DNA from: Notospermus geniculatus
Lineage: Eukaryota > Nemertea > Pilidiophora > Heteronemertea > Lineidae
NCBI GenBank assembly: GCA_002633025.1
Contig: NMRB01000868.1
Location: forward strand, 10,013-74,012
Reading direction: 5' to 3'
DNA: 64,000 bases
Of the stretch, positions 57,239-64,000 are shown one piece after another. Made by a program: the position numbers and the translations under genes. The first letter of the stretch is position 1; each line of letters begins with the position of its first letter. Under the pieces are notes generated by a model. That model did no database searches and was not told the origin of the DNA. It was given only the letters and a program-made list of their open reading frames with translations.

Positions 57239-60200
57239 AGGAACCCGTTCAAAGAAACCGGATCATAGCCGTTTACTATTGAACAGAATCCCGATAGATC
57301 TGTTGTCCATGTCACCTTAAACTGGCCGCACAAGCAACAGAACAATGCACATCGATCCATGTGGTCAGTGCCGTAAACTCCAGAATGGAAAACACAGCTA
57401 CCTTGCTATTAGCAAGTGAATATTGAATATCATCTATACAAGCAAAAAAAGAGCAGATATGTTTTGGTTGCGTGCCTGTTATACAGCTATTGACCTGTGT
57501 TGTTATTGGTTGCGAAGAAAAAAAGTTGGAAACGGACAAAAGCAATTTCATGTGTTGCCCTTATTAGGCGGTGAAAAGACCAAATGTCGTTGAAATCGAC
57601 ACTTGTTTAACAAGAGTCGTATCAATCATCAGAATGGCCCTTGTCAATTGGTTGATTAGGTAAACTGGTGGAATGGTCGTAAAGGGGTGGGGTCTCTTTT
57701 GTAAAGTGAGTTTTAACAGGTCTGAGAATAGGGCACGGGCTGCCAATGAAAAATTGGACTTCATTTCCATGACGTAATTTATTTCGGGACATTTTGTTGT
57801 ACCAACCATCTCCAGAAATGCATTACGTCCTGGAAATGAAGTTGAATTCCGTATTCGTACTTCGTTTTTCGTCAGATTTGCGAAACCTCCTTAATATCAC
57901 GTCTCCTCGTCGAACGCCAGCCCTGCATCCTTCGCAGCTTGTTGTACGTATTGAATGACACCAGCGCATCCGAGCTCTGTTACAAACACCATAATAAAGC
58001 ATGCGGAGTGGCTGTCTCCTTTATAACGCCTACGAGCCTCTTCTATGTATTATCTAGTAGGCAAACCACGACATGTTAGACAGGTTTCGTATCAAACATG
58101 GCAGCCGAAAGAACGGAACAGGACTTGTAATGAGTAGATCTTATGATTCGGTAAAAAAACCGGTGTGACAGGAATTTAGCTCCCCCAGGAGTCGAAGTCC
58201 GGTGTTATTGTTCAACGAGGAATCACCGGGTGCCACCTTTTACTGCTATGGAAACCATGACCATTCAAACCTTATATACCGACTATTGTATCTAGGACAT
58301 GTTTTCCTAGGACTCCCATTCCTTTCTCACCGACACAACTCGTACGTCTGTCAAGAACAATGCCCTCCAATATGGTCTCCTTGATGTTCGTCATAAAATG
58401 AGGCTGATCAGTGATACATGAAGTTTAGCAAGAACACATAAAAATCTCTTTTCAGATCCAAAACATGAGTCCAGAAAGATCTTTGTGTCCTTTCCACTGA
58501 ATGCTAGTACCACGTTGAGGGGTTTGGATGATGCTCAACCTCCCTTCCTTTGATGATAAGACCTTGTCATTGTCAAACCTGCTGATGTGACGAAAATGTC
58601 CTCAGCGATTTCAAGGTTAACTGATTAAATGACTCAAAAAGATACACGCATCTCCAAACCCCGCATCCCTCCTCTAACAACCTCTCACATGTCTCACGTT
58701 ATGTTGTCCCTGTCTCTCCTAACACACGGAGTCGTCGCGTGAACTGGAAACATCGGATACATCATCGCCTCCGGGTTGTAATCAACAGAGACAGGAACAT
58801 CCCTTGATTAATGACGTCAGGACGCGGCAGGTGACAAAACCAGGTGATTGTTTTTATGAGTTCATCCCCAAAAGGTCTGTAGGTATAGCACGTAATGATT
58901 CTAATATAAAATCCTGAGAGGTAGGAGCAATACACAAGGGGAGTTTCTGTGCTGTTCCGCTTGTCAGCGAGGAAATCACAAATTTGATAATGTTGATTGG
59001 GATTTTAATTGACAGGTGATTGACAGGTGACGGCAGGCAATTAGATTAACGCTTCACCTACCTTGCTATAGCGATTGTGACGTTTCCACAGCATGCCAGA
59101 GCGACAACATATTCCCCTGCACAAGTCCGGTATCCGGCTAATACTAAAATAGACGGAGAATTCCTGCAAATTGGCGCGGACGAGCTCAGTCGGGTAATCC
59201 ACGCGAGCTATCGATTGGAAGGCGAGTTGGATATCACCAGGGTTTCGCTGGTTGCCGGGCGAGGAGGCCCTAGCTACGTATCAGGATTGTCGCGTCGCTG
59301 TTCACCGGCTCCTGATTGTTGCTATGGCCTACTCAGGGGTCACGCAACACTCCGCATAGAGGCTCAAGGGCAGGTGGTATGGAAGTACATGTCGACCCTG
59401 ATGTGACAGAAACATTTATGTGTCACGTTCTAAATTTTGTCCAGAACACGGCAAGTGGCCATTGTGCCCCTACTCCCCCATGTATGTCCAGCAATACCCC
59501 CACTTACGTTGGCAATAATCAAGTGCAGGTTTTACGGTAGCCCAATAAGCTCCTTCCTTAAATAGTTCGTTTAAATACCGATGACCAATGAGGCCTTGTT
59601 TTGCCTAGCCAATGAACAAAGTCTTGGAACACAACGAGCCAATGGAACAAAGCGAACGTTGTCGTTGGAGAGCTTCAAACGGCCAGCTGTCGACCAATCA
59701 GCTATCACTTTGATGAGCCAATCAGAATCATGAGCCGTTCATCCTAGCCAATGGACTCCTTCAGGTCAGCCTCAGTTTCGGATTGCTTGTTTCTTCAACT
59801 GTTCTCCCGTGTTTACCCTTGTTCCATGAGAGGATTCCATAAATCACACCAGATTCCAGGTCGATCCTGATTCCTGATCCTGATCCTCGATCCTGATTCT
59901 GGTTACAATCAGCAAGCGTAATTCTGAACCAAGGTTAATGACCTCTTAAATGCTGATGCGAGTAAATAATAGCATTTACATTTCTTAGATTTCTTTGTTC
60001 TAATTGCTGCCTATGCGTTGAGGAGGTCGACAATGCCGTATTTACTTAATGTAATTACAACAATTTCATTATTTCGAGGAGTTACTTACCGATTTCTCAT
60101 TCAGCTTTTATGTTCTATGGGAGTTTTCTATGAATAAATTTCGGTGCTGATTGCGGGTCCAGTTCATGACGGACCCTGGTAGTCTCCAGCACGATGATAT

Positions 60201-60375
60201 CGCTGTTGGTTTCTATCAAGTACAAGTTGTCAGTTGAACCATAACCATCATGTTTTGGCTGCGCGAGAATAGAACACACACACGCCACCTCTCAGACGAA
60301 TGTAAAACTAAACGAACTCTGTCGCAGGCGGATTACTCGCCGATTTCTTCTTCCTGATATCATAGCATGGTTTCT

Positions 60376-60593
60376 TTAAAGGGCCACGGTATTGGCACTT
60401 TCTGTCGACAGCCGGCGCCACCGACACCATTCTCCAATACTGTAGTTACGCCTTTCGCCTCAGTGTTGGAGAATGTATGATTACATTACAATGCACGTAG
60501 TAGCATGGGTGGTTTACCAAGTCGTCAATAGAGGTCTCCCTTAACGCGGGTAGTTGTAACGCAGGATTGGGAAGCAATACTGTGGTCCTTTAA
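60376..60593 (+). mobile_element. TTAA-flanked MITE, copy 3, insertion private to copy B
   Basis: TTAA at 60376-60379 and 60590-60593. Ends AGGGCCACGGTATTG and CAATACTGTGGTCCT are inverted repeats with two mismatches. Copy A has TTTCTTTGATACATG at the site (53343 onward), i.e. a single TTGA in place of TTAA-element-TTAA. This is the insertion mode of piggyBac-type elements. Confidence 0.88.
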
Positions 60594-60751
60594 TACATGT
60601 ATATCTATGCTGATATCTTTTGACAGTCTGATGCCTCGAGTTTCTGACCACCGGTCAGGAATCGCGTTCGATCAACCTTTGACTCCGGTGTAACCAATAT
60701 CTTATACCTCAGCTATCTCTTCTGATAAAAGGGGCAACTATGGGCAGGGAT

Positions 60752-60895
60752 CAGGGGTAGCGAGCATAAAGGGGCCGTAACCCTACGTCAGGCCTAAGCC
60801 AGGCGTAGTGCTGGTCGCGGCCCTATCCTCGACCAGCACTACGCCTGGCTTAGGCCTGACGTAGGGCTACGACCCCTTTACGCTCGCTACCCCTG
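60752..60895. mobile_element. Near-perfect 144-bp hairpin, insertion private to copy B
   Basis: CAGGGGTAGCGAGC pairs with GCTCGCTACCCCTG, and pairing continues almost without break through GGGGCCGTAACCCTACGTC and CAGGCCTAAGCCAGGCGTAG to a small loop near 60822-60830. Copy A has only CAG at this place, so about 141 bp were inserted. Confidence 0.88.
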
Positions 60896-61148
60896 GTGGC
60901 TGTTTCCTAAAGCGACTTAGGCTTATGATGCCATTGACTTCAATGCATTTGCCATTTGGTTAAAGGTACCATTAGCTTAAAGCGACTTTATGAAACAGGC
61001 CGGATATCACCAACAAACTGTATTCGTCGAGCTAAGTCCAACAATTATTTATTTAAAAAAAAATATCAATATAAAGTACATGTAGTTTACAATTTATGAT
61101 AAACACGGCCTCGCGTGCAGAATAAGGGGGTGGGCAAGATGATCTCAA

Positions 61149-61260
61149 TAGGGAGGTTTCGCAAGCGCCCGGTTAGGCCATACGACGACGTTTATCTATT
61201 GTGTGGGTATACCCAAACAATCGTCGTAGGGCCTAACCGGGCGCTTGCGAAACCTCCCTA
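61149..61260. mobile_element. Foldback element, TAGGGAGGTTTCGC ends, copy B
   Basis: Orthologous to 53771-53892. One inner arm has lost the TAGATAAA part, so the central stem is shorter. Confidence 0.8.
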
Positions 61261-61533
61261 TTATCAGCTGGACGTCCACTGTTAAAATGTTTAATATACC
61301 TCAGGTTAGTGTTGTTCCTTCGGAGACTCGTTGGTCGGTCCGAGACAAGTATTTCTGAGATAACCCTCTACAACTTAATTAATCCAAGTTAAACTTAAAT
61401 GTGAAATTGCATGGCGGATGGCGATGACTTGTGTTAGTTCAATACATAAAATTTAAAAAGTGTAGGCCTAACTAATATTTTACAATATCAATACCAATCC
61501 GTTCACATTGACTACCACATCCTTGGAAACATT

Positions 61534-62865
61534 CTAAAGTTCTTCAAGATTCCCCTCCTCTTCATATCTTGGCGGCGGTGTGTCTGGCACCTTTTTCTTC
61601 TCGTCATCTCCTCCTTTGACATTCAAATTCGAATCTGAGACCCTGTGGTCTGGCAAGGGCGACATCTTGTGCCGTACAATCACAATGATAAGTTTAGCAA
61701 TGGAGAGGCAGAGAGCAACACCTAGAAGCACCGCGGTGAATATACTATTCCGTTTCGCTGGATTCCAGTTTTTAGCTACGCTGCCGATCAAGGCGAAGAT
61801 GACTGGGATGTACTGGCTGAACTGGTAACGAAGGTAGCGATCAAAAACGAAGGTTTCGATGCAAAAATATAGGAGGAGCTCAACTGTAAGGACACTGAGG
61901 GATGCCGTGCAGGCGTCTTCTTGAGATACAGTCCCACGGTACGTCATGACGATGGCTAAGTTTAGAAGCGTCGCCACGCTGATCCAGCCGCAATAAAATG
62001 CCCAAGCGTTGTGGACGAGCATCCTTACGAGCCAGACTTCGTAGGTCCTGCCCCATTTGATCAAGGTCAGGGAAACCTTGTCGAATTGTCGGTAGCAGCA
62101 GAATAGCATCACGTGGATGGAGAAGACCATGAGTGAGATGATAACGAGGCCGGCGATCATCCATTCTCGATCCCAGCAAAACACCCACGTCAGGTTGAGC
62201 GCCATATTGATGACGTAGATTCCGTAGACGTAATTCGGCACGACAGGTGGCGCCATGTACAGGTGGCCATCTTCACCCTTCCTGAAGATGGTTGCGATAC
62301 CGTAGACGAGGAATATAGCTTGCCAGGTGTATATAAACCCCCAGATGCTGAACACCCAGCCAGCTGGGGTGATTTCCAGAAAGTAGATATCGGAAATGCC
62401 ACCGGTCGTGTTGTAGAAAATCCCTGAAAAAAAGATCAGTTTGGTGGTGATTTTGCATGCTAAATGGCGATCATTACGATAGACGGCAGCACTTCGTAAC
62501 AGGTCATATACGTGTACATGTCCAATGGACGCCGGTTGTGTGGGAAATTCATGAATTGATCAGGACCTGGACACGGCTGGATGCCAGGTTTCATTTCAAT
62601 AGTTTAACCACTAGTGACACCTATTGGGGCAGTGGTGGGTTATAATCCTCATTGGAATGAAAAGCGGAATACATGTACAATGAAAGACGTTCATTTTACG
62701 CAATTCGGATGAGACAGTCCTTTGCCATAACCAAGGCGTGGGCATGGTGGGCTTACCTGCCGCCACTCCGAAAGATGAAGCCGCCCCGTTGATTACAGCC
62801 GTGACGATGAAAGCAACTGCCGCACCCACGATGAGGACGACCCCTATCGGACTGTGATTTGCCAT
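61534..62865 (-). CDS. TspO/tryptophan-rich sensory protein-like membrane protein, copy B (exons 62757-62865 and 61534-62423), 332 aa
   Basis: Same exon structure, length and phase as copy A. Only three residue differences were found: VTA for VTT in exon 1, GIATIF for GITTIF, and CTASLS for CTVSLS. Donor is GTAAGC instead of GTAGGC. Helices, the TPAGWVFSIWGFIY block and the PPRY tail are intact. Far fewer protein changes than flanking indels suggest that both copies are kept functional, or that duplication is recent. About 7.4 kb separates the two start codons. Confidence 0.85.
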
Positions 62866-63404
62866 CTTGCTTGATGGTGTTGTACTTGTGTAGTTGGCCT
62901 AGCCTACTGGGGTGGAAGCTTGCCGTGATGAGTGAACCCTGACCTTCTACCTAGAAAAAAGAATACGGTACTGTACGAATTAGGCCTGATATACCGGTAC
63001 ATTGAAACGACTCAACACGGATACAAATTCTCATTTGCCAGGACCTGTCAAACCCATCAGCAAACAAATGCTTACCAGGCAAGTCACGATGACTGCAGAG
63101 GCAGTTCTGAACTGTCCGTGAACATGGTGAACTGACCTGCTGACGCGGCGCCAACGAAACTGTTGTTTCACTTTTGCGTCATGACGTCAAGCATGCCACG
63201 TGGTGAAACTGGAGAGGATGCCCACACATTGTTTTCTGCTGCCAATACTGTGGCGTGCTGGGGCTAATTTTGCGTGGTCATCAGGATCATGTAGGCCTTC
63301 ATGTAAAGACGAGTTGCAGTATTCGGTCAAAGTCAAACCAGACGTCAAAATGCCGCTATGACCACCGCACTGTTGGACCACATAGTCCGGACGCAGAACG
63401 AAAA

Positions 63405-63990
63405 AGTGTGACATTTTGAATAACAGCAATTTTTTGCATTTTTTTGTATCTCCAAATGACAGAGATTCAGAATCCGCCGGGTGCCACTCTGGCACCATTG
63501 AGCGTTTTGAGAAATTCGCGTTTGAATTTTTGGAACTGACTTTATCATTGGACGTCAGCTGACGCAACGACTGAGCTATGTACAGGAGAATGGGACCCGA
63601 TGTACAGCTAACTTTTAAATGGTTGGATTTACACCCCGTAAATGTATTACCAACAGATAGAAACATGGTAGTTTTGTAATAAGAAATGACGTTTTTTATG
63701 TAAATTAACACAAAATGGGTCAAAATACATAAAAATGCCGTTTCCAATTACATAACAAGTTAAAAATTACTAAAAACATGCTTATATGATTACGAGGCAC
63801 CATGTTTCTATCTGTTGATAATACATTTGTAGGGTGTAAATCCAACCACTAAAAAGTTAGCTGTACATCGGGTCCCATTCTCCTGTACAAAGCTCAGTCG
63901 TTGCGTCAGCTGACGTCCAATGACGGATTCCGATTCCACACCCTCCAAATATATGAAAACTGGGAAAAAAATGCTGTTATTCAAAAAGAA
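63405..63990. mobile_element. Very long inverted repeat at the window end
   Basis: Inner arms: 63548 onward (GGACGTCAGCTGACGCAACG ... GGAGAATGGGACCCGATGTA) pairs with the arm ending at about 63921 over about 130 bp. Outer words TTTTGAATAACAGCA near 63414 and TGCTGTTATTCAAAA near 63971 pair too. The 186-codon minus ORF (63187-63747) crossing it is a by-product. Confidence 0.8.
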
Positions 63991-64000
63991 ACACCTAAGC

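Larger units (their letters stand above)
57239..63383. repeat. 6-kb segmental duplication, copy B
   Basis: See copy A. Copy B has the private insertions 60376-60593 and 60752-60895, and lacks the SINE and the 371-bp foldback of copy A. Confidence 0.9.

Noticed and set aside
59077-59406. 109-codon plus ORF in copy B
   Set aside because: The matching frame in copy A (51797 region) is broken by a TAA, and there is no domain.
49551-63383. TspO-like duplication as a simple assembly artefact
   Set aside because: No N at a junction, 1.3 kb unique DNA between copies, and four private insertions; haplotype separation is still possible but less likely than for the N-joined pairs.
63187-63747. 186-codon minus ORF near the window end
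   Set aside because: It lies across the arm of a long inverted repeat and has no domain.

Overview
The window is eukaryotic nuclear DNA from a metazoan, most likely a marine invertebrate (deuterostome or lophotrochozoan). I cannot name the species from sequence alone. Genes are split by short GT-AG introns, and TIR/foldback elements and tRNA-derived SINEs are dense. The palindromes TAGGCCTA, TACATGTA and TGACGTCA recur throughout intergenic DNA. Four single N characters show it is a scaffolded assembly.

Layout. 1-1369: GC-rich upstream DNA. 1370-13672 (+): a complete 26-exon gene for a 1739-residue DUF4062-NACHT-WD40 STAND NTPase of the NWD1/NWD2 type; its introns hold foldback elements, SINEs, an 80-bp hairpin-bearing tandem array and other satellites. 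13.7-16.3 kb: a TTAA-flanked element, SINE pieces and foldbacks. 16455-17144 (+): a two-exon small secreted peptide whose 3' end lies in foldback-related DNA. 20973-23718 (-): a tentative three-exon single-pass membrane protein. 26367-27473 (+): an intronless type II membrane glycosyltransferase with a DXD motif. 27.5-49.5 kb: no convincing gene apart from a weak ORF pair in a duplicated block; this stretch holds CRE-rich foldbacks, dispersed repeats, a 5S-rRNA-derived repeat and two direct duplications joined at single Ns (36.3-40.0 and 41.4-44.3 kb). 49.55-63.38 kb: a direct duplication of about 6.3 kb, each copy carrying an intact two-exon multi-pass membrane protein related to the TspO/tryptophan-rich sensory protein group. 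The last 600 bp are a very long inverted repeat.

The genes do not form a pathway: an intracellular STAND sensor/scaffold, a secreted peptide, a membrane protein, a Golgi-type glycosyltransferase and a duplicated membrane protein sit side by side as usual in animal genomes. The most informative feature is the pair of TspO-like copies. They catch four different mobile elements as filled/empty site pairs (SINE 50713-50984, foldback 52516-52886, TTAA element 60376-60593, hairpin 60752-60895). The TTAA element is a three-copy family with piggyBac-style TTAA target duplications. All statements come from reading the sequence; no database search was run.
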